From contig JBCCQH010000053.1 of NCBI GenBank assembly GCA_039024435.1, forward strand, positions 1 through 50,360: DNA of 50,360 nt, written 5' to 3'. Position 1 is the stretch's first letter, and every line of letters starts with the position of its first letter. Origin of the DNA: JBCCQH01 sp039024435. GTDB taxonomy: Bacteria > Bacteroidota > Bacteroidia > J057 > JADKCL01. The position numbers and the translations under genes were made by a program. This document shows positions 1-6,909 of this stretch, piece by piece. The notes beneath the pieces were generated by a model. It was not told the DNA's origin. It did no database searches and saw only the letters and a program-made list of their open reading frames with translations.

Positions 1-207
1 CCCCTTTCGGAGTTGGCGTTGTATATCGCGGAGCGGGGCCATTTGCCCGGAGTTCCTTCGGCAGCGGAGGTGAGCGCCAATGGGGTGGATGTCGGTGAGA
101 CCCAAGCGCTTCTGCTGGAAAAAATTGAGGAATTGACTTTGCATTTGATTAGATTGGAGAGGGAAAACAATCGCCTTTCAAATCAGATTGAGCAATATCT
201 AAAATAA
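1..207 (+). CDS. C-terminal end of a surface protein (5' end outside window)
   Basis: The reading frame is open from the first base of the window, so this is the tail of a longer gene and the TTG at 13 is not a real start. The visible 69 residues contain the pattern HLPGVPSAAEV, then VGETQALLLEKIEELTLHLI and a short coiled-coil end. In Bacteroidota this arrangement closes many long tail-fibre-like or cell-surface proteins, where it probably acts as a trimerising or chaperone-like tail. That family assignment is from memory of the pattern; the body of the protein is not visible. The TAA stop overlaps the ATG of the next gene, which suggests translational coupling. Confidence 0.7.
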   Translation, partial: PLSELALYIAERGHLPGVPSAAEVSANGVDVGETQALLLEKIEELTLHLIRLERENNRLSNQIEQYLK

Positions 208-803
208 TGAGATTTCATATACTCAATGGTCTACTGCTCAACTCTTGGTTGCTACTCTACAGTGCAGCAGTTGGGCAATTGAATCAAAACCAACGCGGCA
301 CCCACGCGGTGACGATTGGGGTTGAGTCCCGCGAAGATGGTAGGATTATGCAGGTTGGTTACGAATGGCTGCTTGGAAAGCGATTTGCACCAAATCCTGC
401 TATTGGTGTTGGAATTTCGGGTAATGGAATCACGGGGGGAGGATTTGCCGATGGGACTACCTGGAAATATGCGGGAACACTACGATTGAAGTATTATATT
501 TTATTGAACAAACGTCACCTGCTTGAAGGATTGTATGTATTTACGCACTTCGGATATTTTCGCCGATCATTGACGATTAAGCCCGATGATTATACTTATT
601 ATCGGAATTACCGTTCGGAAATCGGAATTGGAATTGGCGTACAGTGGGTTATCAAACAGAAATTTGTGGTCGGCGCAAACGCGGTGATTCCATGGTCTAC
701 CGGAACGGATTGGATCGGAAATCCAGATGGCTCCACTCGACAATTATACCGAAGAACAGGTTTTTTGTACATCTGGTCTTTTAACGTGGGAATAACATTC
801 TAA
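207..803 (+). CDS. Predicted exported beta-rich outer-membrane-type protein, function unknown
   Basis: A 198-residue protein whose first 24 residues form a hydrophobic signal peptide (LLLNSWLLLYSAAVG). The rest alternates short glycine- and aromatic-rich strands such as GVGISGNGI, YYILLNK and GIGIGVQWVI, and it ends in NVGITF with a terminal phenylalanine. This is what a small outer-membrane beta-barrel looks like, but I do not recognise a named family. The ATG overlaps the stop of the upstream gene by one base, and the next gene starts 4 bases after its stop, so the three genes probably form one transcript. The base composition is visibly more AT-rich than most of the window. Confidence 0.6.
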   Translation: MRFHILNGLLLNSWLLLYSAAVGQLNQNQRGTHAVTIGVESREDGRIMQVGYEWLLGKRFAPNPAIGVGISGNGITGGGFADGTTWKYAGTLRLKYYILLNKRHLLEGLYVFTHFGYFRRSLTIKPDDYTYYRNYRSEIGIGIGVQWVIKQKFVVGANAVIPWSTGTDWIGNPDGSTRQLYRRTGFLYIWSFNVGITF

Positions 804-806
804 ATC

Positions 807-2537
807 ATGAAACGAGTAGTTTGGGGGTTACTATTCTTCCCCTTTCTTGCATGTGCCCAAGGCAATATGCTAGAGAATCCTGGATTTGAGGGAGATTTCA
901 TAAATAGAGTTCCAAGTCAGGGAGAGGTCTTCCACCAAAATCCGCCCGAGGGATGGCAGGAGTTTAAGGTTACAAATTCCGCTGACGACGAACGCTGGCT
1001 AACGGATTCAGTGGCTTTCTCCACAAACCCCAATGTCATCGTTGGGCCGTGGAATAACAGCTATTTTGGATCGTTGTGTAATACGATGCAATTACCGTTC
1101 GACAGTACTTCCAAAACTTTGATGCAAGCAAGTAGCGGAAGGTTTTTTGTCGGATTTAACCTTTCGAATGATGGGACGAGAGAAGGATTCCAGCAGGAAT
1201 TGGGCTGCGTTCTTAATTCAGGAGAATATACCTTTGGAATTGATTTTGCACGTGCTTTTCCGTGTGAACCAACCCGGTTTTTTGTTCACTTATCGCGTCG
1301 AAATGACCGTCGGCATACGAAGATTTTGCGGCGAAACATTTCATCATATAGTTTAATGGAAGGCCAATGGTATCGGGAAACCAAAACCTTTCAGGTTGAT
1401 TTGAATAAGAACGATTGGCGTGATCTTGACTGGCTCGTAATTACCGGAGGACACAGTTTTACGTACAATAATTTTGTTCGGTATTTATACTTCGACAATG
1501 TAAGCCTTTTCCGGCAATGCGATGTCGACAGTGCGTGTTTCCCGGCCACCGGTCAGATTTGTCCCCGGGTCGCAGTCCAATCCCCCCCCGCAACGCCGTT
1601 TCGGGTCTATGATATTGCCAATGCCAACTCACTTGACCTGCGAATCGCGACTGGCGGCGGGGTCGTAGTTATTGATACTGTATTTACGAATCCCAATGGC
1701 CTCCACGATTTCTACTGGCCGGGGGAAATCCTCGGTAACAATGTCGCCTCGGGCACTTACGTGTACGAAATTACCTTGCGCAACAAATGTGGTGGGGTGA
1801 AACAGTCGGATGGTTTTACGGTCCTGAACGGCGTCTACGATACCGTAGCCGCCTGGGTAGACACCACCGCCACGTGGTCCGAAACCCCAATTCCCTGCTG
1901 CCTCCACACCCTTACGCTGGCCGACCTGGAAATCGTCGGGGATGTGTCCTACATCGTCAAGGATACGATTTGGGTGCGCGATGGGGTAACCGCAGCAGAC
2001 AGCAGCCATGTTCTCATTCAGGCTGGCCAGGTCGTGGAACTGGACTCAGTGGAATTTGACGGTACAGTTTCCACAGTGGAGATTCTGGAAGCCCCTTGTC
2101 AAGGATGCCGCCTGGCGCCGCCCACCGCCGGTGGCACCGCCCCTGACCCCACGATGATCGGGACACACGGCGTGATCACGGCGTCGGGTCCGAGACCCGA
2201 ACCGCAGCTTTCCCAAATGGCCGGGCCACCGCCCGTCCACCCGACCCACTTTCCCGATCCGGAGCCTTCCTCGGATTACGAGATCGGCGTGTGGGCGTAT
2301 CCCAATCCCTTCGCAAACTCGGTGACGGTGGAAATCGAATTGCCCCGCCCCGGTTCGGTCAGCCTCCTCGTCTATGACAGCGGGATGCGCGAAGTGGCGC
2401 GGATCGTCCAAGGGCGCAATCTCCCGGCGGGAATGCACACTTACCGCGCTGACCTGAGCGATCATCCGGTCGGGCTGTACCTGGTGCAACTCGTCGCCGA
2501 AGGGCAGACTTACACGGAGAAGATCGTCAAGCAATGA
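807..2537 (+). CDS. T9SS type A sorting-domain protein (secreted, function unknown)
   Basis: A 576-residue secreted protein. Residues 1-18 are a signal peptide (LLFFPFLACAQG). Residues 20-235 begin NMLENPGFEGDF, a jelly-roll-like start typical of surface-binding modules in Bacteroidota, and contain YLYFDNVSLF near the domain end. A middle region follows with paired cysteines (CFPATGQIC, CCLH, CQGC). The last 85 residues, from VWAYPNPFANSVTVEIEL to the terminal EKIVKQ, are a type A C-terminal signal for the type IX secretion system, so the protein is probably exported and anchored at the surface. The substrate is unknown. The first ~700 bases are AT-richer than the remainder, an abrupt change near position 1500-1560. 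Confidence 0.8.
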   Translation: MKRVVWGLLFFPFLACAQGNMLENPGFEGDFINRVPSQGEVFHQNPPEGWQEFKVTNSADDERWLTDSVAFSTNPNVIVGPWNNSYFGSLCNTMQLPFDSTSKTLMQASSGRFFVGFNLSNDGTREGFQQELGCVLNSGEYTFGIDFARAFPCEPTRFFVHLSRRNDRRHTKILRRNISSYSLMEGQWYRETKTFQVDLNKNDWRDLDWLVITGGHSFTYNNFVRYLYFDNVSLFRQCDVDSACFPATGQICPRVAVQSPPATPFRVYDIANANSLDLRIATGGGVVVIDTVFTNPNGLHDFYWPGEILGNNVASGTYVYEITLRNKCGGVKQSDGFTVLNGVYDTVAAWVDTTATWSETPIPCCLHTLTLADLEIVGDVSYIVKDTIWVRDGVTAADSSHVLIQAGQVVELDSVEFDGTVSTVEILEAPCQGCRLAPPTAGGTAPDPTMIGTHGVITASGPRPEPQLSQMAGPPPVHPTHFPDPEPSSDYEIGVWAYPNPFANSVTVEIELPRPGSVSLLVYDSGMREVARIVQGRNLPAGMHTYRADLSDHPVGLYLVQLVAEGQTYTEKIVKQ

Positions 2538-2579
2538 TGGCTTTTTGCCGGGCCCACCCGGCGGAATAAATCCCCATCC

Positions 2580-2623
2580 CCCAAAAGCAAAAGCCTTGCC
2601 CCGCGTCCACCGCGGAGCAAGGC
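2580..2623 (-). terminator. Rho-independent terminator of the nuoJKL operon
   Basis: A 13-bp stem, 2593-2605 pairing with 2611-2623 with one C/A mismatch and a 5-base loop. On the minus strand it is followed by a T-rich stretch (TTTTGCTTTTGG). It lies 24 bases past the nuoL stop, which shows that the operon ends here without nuoM or nuoN. Confidence 0.8.
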
Positions 2624-2646
2624 CGGTAAATCGCGTTTCCGGCGCG

Positions 2647-4659
2647 CTACACCAAGATCAAATATGACATGATCAGGATCACCCCAAAAGTAATCATCAG
2701 TGCGTAGTTGCCGACCGAGCCGGATTGGAGCATTTTCAGGGTATCCCCCACGAATAAGACCACGTTCCCGATGCCGTTTACCAGCCCGTCAATCACGTAG
2801 CGGTCAAAGGCCATGATGACATTCCGGCCCAACGCCACAAACGGATTGATGATGCCCGCTTGGTAGATTTCGTCCACGTAAAATTTGTTCTGCATCAAGC
2901 CGTAGAACTTGCCCAGGCGTTTCTGCACCAGGACGTCCCCGTGAATGCTGTGTTTGCGGTAGAGCCGCCAGGAGAAGATAACCCCGGCAAAGGCAATCAA
3001 GATCGAAAATCCGATGAGGAAAAGTTCCAAGCCGAGCATATTGAAATGTTCAGCGGCGTGGTGCTCCACCTCATGAATGTGGTGCATCGACACCGCACCG
3101 TGACCCTCGTGTCCGGCCAGCCAGCCGTTGAGGACGTGGGCTTCGTGTCCGAAAATCGCCGGCAGCCCAATGTAACCGCCCACAATCGCGAGAAAAGAAA
3201 GGACATACAGCGGAATCGTCATCGTCGCCGGGCTTTCGTGGGGATGAGCGCTATCGGGGAAGCGTTCCTTGCCCCGGAAAGTGAGGAAGTAGACCCGCGT
3301 CATATAGAAAGCGGTCAGCAAGGCACTCAACATTCCGATGCCCCAGATAATGTAGTAGGGACCACCATTGAGGAAGATCATGGTCATGATCTCGTCTTTC
3401 GAGAAGAAACCGGACAAGAAGGGCAGCCCCGCAATCGCCAGCGTCGAGACAAAGAAGGTGATGTGGGTCGCCGGCATGTATTTCTTCAGGTTGCCCATGG
3501 TGCGGACATCCTGGCCGTCTTCCACCGTATGCATGTGGTCCATAGCGTGAATCACCGAACCGGAACCCAAAAAAAGACAAGCCTTGAAAAAGGCGTGGGT
3601 CATCACGTGGAAAATGGCCGTGGTAAAGGCGCCCGCCCCGAGCGCCATGAACATGAAGCCCAACTGCGAAACCGTGGAGTAAGCCAGTACCTTTTTGATA
3701 TCGTTTTGTGCCACGGCGATCATCGCCGCCAGCAATGCAGTCATTGCCCCACCAAAAGCCACGACCATCATGACGCCCGGCGCCGCTTCGTACATGACCC
3801 CCATGCGGGCAATCAGATAGATGCCCGAGGTGACCATGGTCGCCGCGTGGATCAGCGCCGAAACCGGAGTGGGGCCGGCCATGGCGTCCGGCAGCCATAC
3901 ATACAGCGGGATCTGAGCCGATTTACCCGTAGCGGCAATGAACAACAACAAGGGCACCACCCAGACGTAATTTCCGGTAATGGCATCGAGGTTGTTCAGG
4001 ATGGCTTCCGAACCCGGTTCTCCCGCAATTGTGAGGGTACCCGTCGTAAAGTAAATGATCATCATCGCGCAGATCAGCGCAAAGTCCCCGATCCGGTTGG
4101 CGACAAATGCTTTCTGCGCCGCTTTTGCCTTTTCCATGTCCTCGTACCAGAAGCCGATCAGGAAGTAAGAACAAGCGCCCACGCCTTCCCAACCCAGGAA
4201 AAGCACCACTAAATTGTTGCCCAGAACCAAGTTGAGCATCGCGAAGATGAACAAGTTCAGGTAGAGGAAAAACTTGTAGTAGCCCCGGTCGCCGTGCATA
4301 TACCCGATTGAGTACACGTGGATCAGCGAACCGACCCCGGTGACGATCAGCCCCATCGTCAGGGACAATTGATCCAATCGGTAATTGAAATGCAAATCCA
4401 GGTTACCGCCAAACATCCACTGCAACGAGTCTTTGCCACCAAACAGGCCGAATTCAATCGCCTCGCCGTGCCCGTGGCCAAATGCCATATCGTAGAACGC
4501 GTAGGCAATCAGGAGGAACGGAATCCCAACCATGAGCGTACCAAACGCTCCGATGGCCTTTTCGTTTTTGCGCAGATGAGGCGCAAGAAACCCGACCAGG
4601 CCGATGGTCAGCGCGCCCAAGAAGGGCAGGACCAGGATAAGGAAATAAAGATGTTCCAT
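2647..4659 (-). CDS. nuoL: NADH-quinone oxidoreductase subunit L
   Basis: A 670-residue polytopic membrane protein, the distal antiporter-like proton-pumping subunit of respiratory complex I in the inner membrane. It has the conserved core GPTPVSALIHAATMVTSGIY, the segment LFLGWEGVGACSYFLIGFWY, and many hydrophobic helices. The C-terminal extension ends in a long hydrophobic helix (ALMITFGVILIMSYLILV). A histidine-rich loop (HEGHGAVSMHHIHEVEHHAAEH) lies before the last helices. The length is slightly above the E. coli subunit (about 613) but normal for the phylum. It starts 20 bases after the nuoK stop. The usual downstream partners nuoM and nuoN are absent here. Confidence 0.97.
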   Translation of the reverse strand: MEHLYFLILVLPFLGALTIGLVGFLAPHLRKNEKAIGAFGTLMVGIPFLLIAYAFYDMAFGHGHGEAIEFGLFGGKDSLQWMFGGNLDLHFNYRLDQLSLTMGLIVTGVGSLIHVYSIGYMHGDRGYYKFFLYLNLFIFAMLNLVLGNNLVVLFLGWEGVGACSYFLIGFWYEDMEKAKAAQKAFVANRIGDFALICAMMIIYFTTGTLTIAGEPGSEAILNNLDAITGNYVWVVPLLLFIAATGKSAQIPLYVWLPDAMAGPTPVSALIHAATMVTSGIYLIARMGVMYEAAPGVMMVVAFGGAMTALLAAMIAVAQNDIKKVLAYSTVSQLGFMFMALGAGAFTTAIFHVMTHAFFKACLFLGSGSVIHAMDHMHTVEDGQDVRTMGNLKKYMPATHITFFVSTLAIAGLPFLSGFFSKDEIMTMIFLNGGPYYIIWGIGMLSALLTAFYMTRVYFLTFRGKERFPDSAHPHESPATMTIPLYVLSFLAIVGGYIGLPAIFGHEAHVLNGWLAGHEGHGAVSMHHIHEVEHHAAEHFNMLGLELFLIGFSILIAFAGVIFSWRLYRKHSIHGDVLVQKRLGKFYGLMQNKFYVDEIYQAGIINPFVALGRNVIMAFDRYVIDGLVNGIGNVVLFVGDTLKMLQSGSVGNYALMITFGVILIMSYLILV

Positions 4660-4679
4660 GAATGCACGAGATTAAGCCC

Positions 4680-4985
4680 TTACCACTTGAACAGATTGAA
4701 GTTGTTGATGTCGATGTTCTGCTTGTTGCGGAACATAGCGATGATGATGGCGAGGCCGACGACCGCTTCGGCGGCGGCTACGCACATCACAAAAAAGACC
4801 AGCATGGATCCGTCGGGATCGTTGAGCATCTTCGAGAATGTGATCAAGCTCAGATTGACCGCGTTCAGCATCAATTCTACGCACATGAAGATCACGATGG
4901 CGTTGCGCCGGGTGAGGACGCCGATGACCCCGATGGCAAACATCATCGCGCTGATGGAATGGTAAAGAAATGCGGTAGGTTCCAT
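4680..4985 (-). CDS. nuoK: NADH-quinone oxidoreductase subunit K
   Basis: A 101-residue subunit with three transmembrane helices, belonging to the membrane arm of complex I. The start is placed at ATG 4985 (MEPTAFLYHSISAMMFAIG), which gives the normal family length. An upstream in-frame start would add 13 polar residues inside nuoJ. It carries the conserved glutamates of the family in CVELMLNAVNLSLI and AAAEAVVGLAIII. The start lies one base after the nuoJ stop (TGACATG), a sign of coupled translation. Confidence 0.96.
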   Translation of the reverse strand: MEPTAFLYHSISAMMFAIGVIGVLTRRNAIVIFMCVELMLNAVNLSLITFSKMLNDPDGSMLVFFVMCVAAAEAVVGLAIIIAMFRNKQNIDINNFNLFKW

Positions 4986-4986
4986 G

Positions 4987-5514
4987 TCAGTTTTTGTTCT
5001 CGTAGTTGAATTTCTTGGCGACAACTATGGCACCCACGAGGGCGGAAATCAGCACCACCGAGATCATTTCAAACGGGAAGATGTACTTGGTCATCATGAT
5101 TTCACCGATGGACTCGACCGAATTGTAGTCGAACTCCGCGGTCACAAAGCCCGGATCCTGACCGGCCAAGGCGACATTGAAGATGATTACCATTTCTACC
5201 GCAAAGGCAATGCCCAGTCCGAAGGCCAGGATGCGCGAAGGATCGAGTGGCTTGCGTTTGGGTTCCTTGCTGAGATTCAACAGCATGATCACAAACAGGA
5301 AGAGGACCATGATAGCTCCAGCGTAAACCAAGATTTGGATCGCGGCCAAAAACTCTGCTTGCAGGGTGAGATAGAGACCGGCGATGCTGAAGAAATTGAG
5401 GATCAAACACAGCGCCGAACGCACGGGATTGCGGTTGAGAATCAAGCCGATGCCTCCACCTAAACCCATCAGCGCAAAAAACCAGAATAGAACCGTTTGT
5501 AAAGCCAAATTCAA
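4987..5514 (-). CDS. nuoJ: NADH-quinone oxidoreductase subunit J
   Basis: A 175-residue membrane subunit of complex I with five predicted helices. The motif LVYAGAIMVLFLFVIMLLNL is the diagnostic pi-bulge helix of NuoJ. The C-terminal helix (FEMISVVLISALVGAIVVA) also fits the family. It is the first gene of an isolated J-K-L block: the 259 bases upstream hold no nuoI or other complex I gene and end at a tRNA on the other strand. The remaining subunits must be encoded elsewhere if the complex is complete. Confidence 0.95.
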   Translation of the reverse strand: MNLALQTVLFWFFALMGLGGGIGLILNRNPVRSALCLILNFFSIAGLYLTLQAEFLAAIQILVYAGAIMVLFLFVIMLLNLSKEPKRKPLDPSRILAFGLGIAFAVEMVIIFNVALAGQDPGFVTAEFDYNSVESIGEIMMTKYIFPFEMISVVLISALVGAIVVAKKFNYENKN

Positions 5515-5721
5515 TCTGTTTTAAGTTCAACTAGACCCTAAATTGAGAACATAAAATCAGAATTTCAAACCGAATTGGACAAGGGGGAATAGAGAGGACA
5601 TTTAGGCCGCTGACTCGGGCCGGCCAAATCGCTGATAAAGAACGGATTGAAGGGATTTTCCGGGAGAATTTCCCCCGGGCAGAGATGGAGTTTTATGGAG
5701 AAAATAATTTTCCAAGCTAAG

Positions 5722-5753
5722 TTTGCAAAATTGCCGGTCCCATTCTATTTTTG
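5722..5753 (+). promoter_or_regulatory. Bacteroidota-type promoter of tRNA-Val
   Basis: TTTG at 5722-5725, a 20-base spacer, then TATTTTTG at 5746-5753. This matches the -33 TTTG and -7 TAnnTTTG elements of the primary sigma factor in Bacteroidota. Transcription would start around 5759, about 15 bases before the mature tRNA. Confidence 0.75.
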
Positions 5754-5773
5754 CGATCCGTTCATTTAAAAGA

Positions 5774-5850
5774 GGATTCTTAGCTCAGCTGGTTAGAGCA
5801 CCTGCCTTACAAGCAGGGGGTCACTGGTTCGAATCCAGTAGAATCCACCA
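5774..5850 (+). tRNA. tRNA-Val (anticodon TAC)
   Basis: A 77-base cloverleaf. The acceptor arm GGATTCT pairs with AGAATCC. The D arm is GCTC...GAGC and the anticodon stem CCTGC/GCAGG encloses the loop CTTACAA, anticodon TAC. The T arm is ACTGG-TTCGAAT-CCAGT. The discriminator A and CCA end are encoded. It reads GTN valine codons, chiefly GTA and GTG. Confidence 0.97.
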
Positions 5851-5852
5851 TT

Positions 5853-5874
5853 GCCGACGCAAGTCGGCTTTTTT
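5853..5874 (+). terminator. Terminator of tRNA-Val
   Basis: GCCGAC, a GCAA tetraloop, GTCGGC, then six T, beginning three bases after the tRNA CCA. A compact intrinsic terminator, so the tRNA is transcribed alone. Confidence 0.9.
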
Positions 5875-5948
5875 ATTGCCGGGTTGTTGCGGGGAAGCTC
5901 GCGTTGGTGAACGCCTTGATTTTCCTCGCTGTTTTTCTTGTTTACCAA

Positions 5949-6110
5949 GAGGCGGTTTAAAATTGGTTTGTGAAATTTGCGATCCCAGATTTTTTTGTCC
6001 ATCGAAGCTCATTTTGGAGTCCATAGCCCGAGCTAGAGGCGAGAAAATAGCGGAAGAGGGGCGGAAAAAGATGCCATAACAAAATCGCAGAATTAAATTT
6101 AAACCGCCTC
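5949..6110 (-). repeat. 162-bp interspersed repeat with terminal inverted repeats, copy 1
   Basis: The reverse complement of this stretch aligns without gaps to 41369-41530. I count 19 differences in 162 positions, about 88% identity. Both ends carry an inverted repeat beginning GAGGCGGTTTAAA (5949 and 6110 inward). No open frame is conserved between the copies. The structure is that of a MITE-like non-autonomous element, or alternatively a conserved hairpin-forming intergenic element. The rest of 5875-6384 holds only this repeat and a terminator; I see no gene there. Confidence 0.85.
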
Positions 6111-6317
6111 TAAGCATCGGACCCGCCGGTGGTTTGCGTTTCGTGGGTATGCCCCGAATTCCAACCGCTAGGTGCAAGCGCCAATTGGCGCCCGAGTCCG
6201 CCCTCCCAATTATCATAGCAAGCTGACGCCCCTAATTTTCGCATGGAAAGTGAAGGTCCTCTAACCGCGTGTAGTGCCCGACGATGTTGCGATCCACCAG
6301 CAGCACCCCTCAAAATA

Positions 6318-6347
6318 AAAAAGGACGCATCTACATGCGTCCTTTTT
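6318..6347 (-). terminator. Terminator after the 6385-6798 gene
   Basis: A 13-bp perfect stem (AAAAAGGACGCAT/ATGCGTCCTTTTT) with loop CTAC. A's on the left side become T's on the minus strand, so it can work in both directions. It lies 38 bases past the stop of the minus-strand gene. Confidence 0.85.
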
Positions 6348-6384
6348 CTCAATTGCTAAACAATCGCGGGGCAGTGCCCACAAT

Positions 6385-6798
6385 TTATTCTACCCAAACC
6401 GTACGAACAATCTGGAAACCATTGATTTCCACGATTACCCCGTGACGGCCTTGGCCGATTTCTTCTTCCAGGTCAATGTCGAACGTACCGCACATCGTAC
6501 AGACATAGCCGCGGGTGGCTCTCACCAAGCGCCCGTTTGGCCCGGTCAGTATGATGTTGACTTCGTGACCGCCCACAAGCTGGTCGGCGTGGACGTGGAT
6601 CGTGCGTTCCCCAGGATTCTGGAAAGCATGCACTACTGGGATGACCGGTTCTTCTTCCAGCGTGATCCCAGTAATTTCCATGACCGGAGCGAGCCTGATT
6701 TCAGCCTCAGATCCAACCACACGTGACTGCGCAAAACCGTTTTGCGCAACCAGAAAAATAAATGCCAGCAAGGCGAGGGAACGATACATTACACTCAT
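6385..6798 (-). CDS. Small secreted protein, function unknown
   Basis: A 137-residue protein with a signal peptide (MYRSLALLAFIFLVAQNGFA, cleaved before QS). The start is placed at ATG 6798, with a second ATG 9 bases later equally possible. More upstream in-frame ATGs would put 28 polar residues before the signal peptide. The mature part is a compact beta-rich domain with a CTMC pair in YVCTMCGTFDIDLEE. It ends IVEINGFQIVRTVWVE, which resembles the core of a short Ig-like or T9SS-type sandwich, but no family is certain. The two close cysteines could bind a metal or form a disulfide. It is transcribed alone, closed by a strong terminator. Confidence 0.6.
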   Translation of the reverse strand: MSVMYRSLALLAFIFLVAQNGFAQSRVVGSEAEIRLAPVMEITGITLEEEPVIPVVHAFQNPGERTIHVHADQLVGGHEVNIILTGPNGRLVRATRGYVCTMCGTFDIDLEEEIGQGRHGVIVEINGFQIVRTVWVE

Positions 6799-6909
6799 AG
6801 CTACCCAAATTGATACTTTAGCGTAATACAATTTACGCATAATAACTGACTTATCCATACAATGTTCATAAAATACTAACAACCGTTAGCCGGACACTCC
6901 GGTTGAATT

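Noticed and set aside
2860..4212. A 450-codon plus-strand frame inside nuoL
   Set aside because: Antisense to a clear complex I subunit. Its composition is rich in His, Arg and Gln, as expected from complementing hydrophobic codons.
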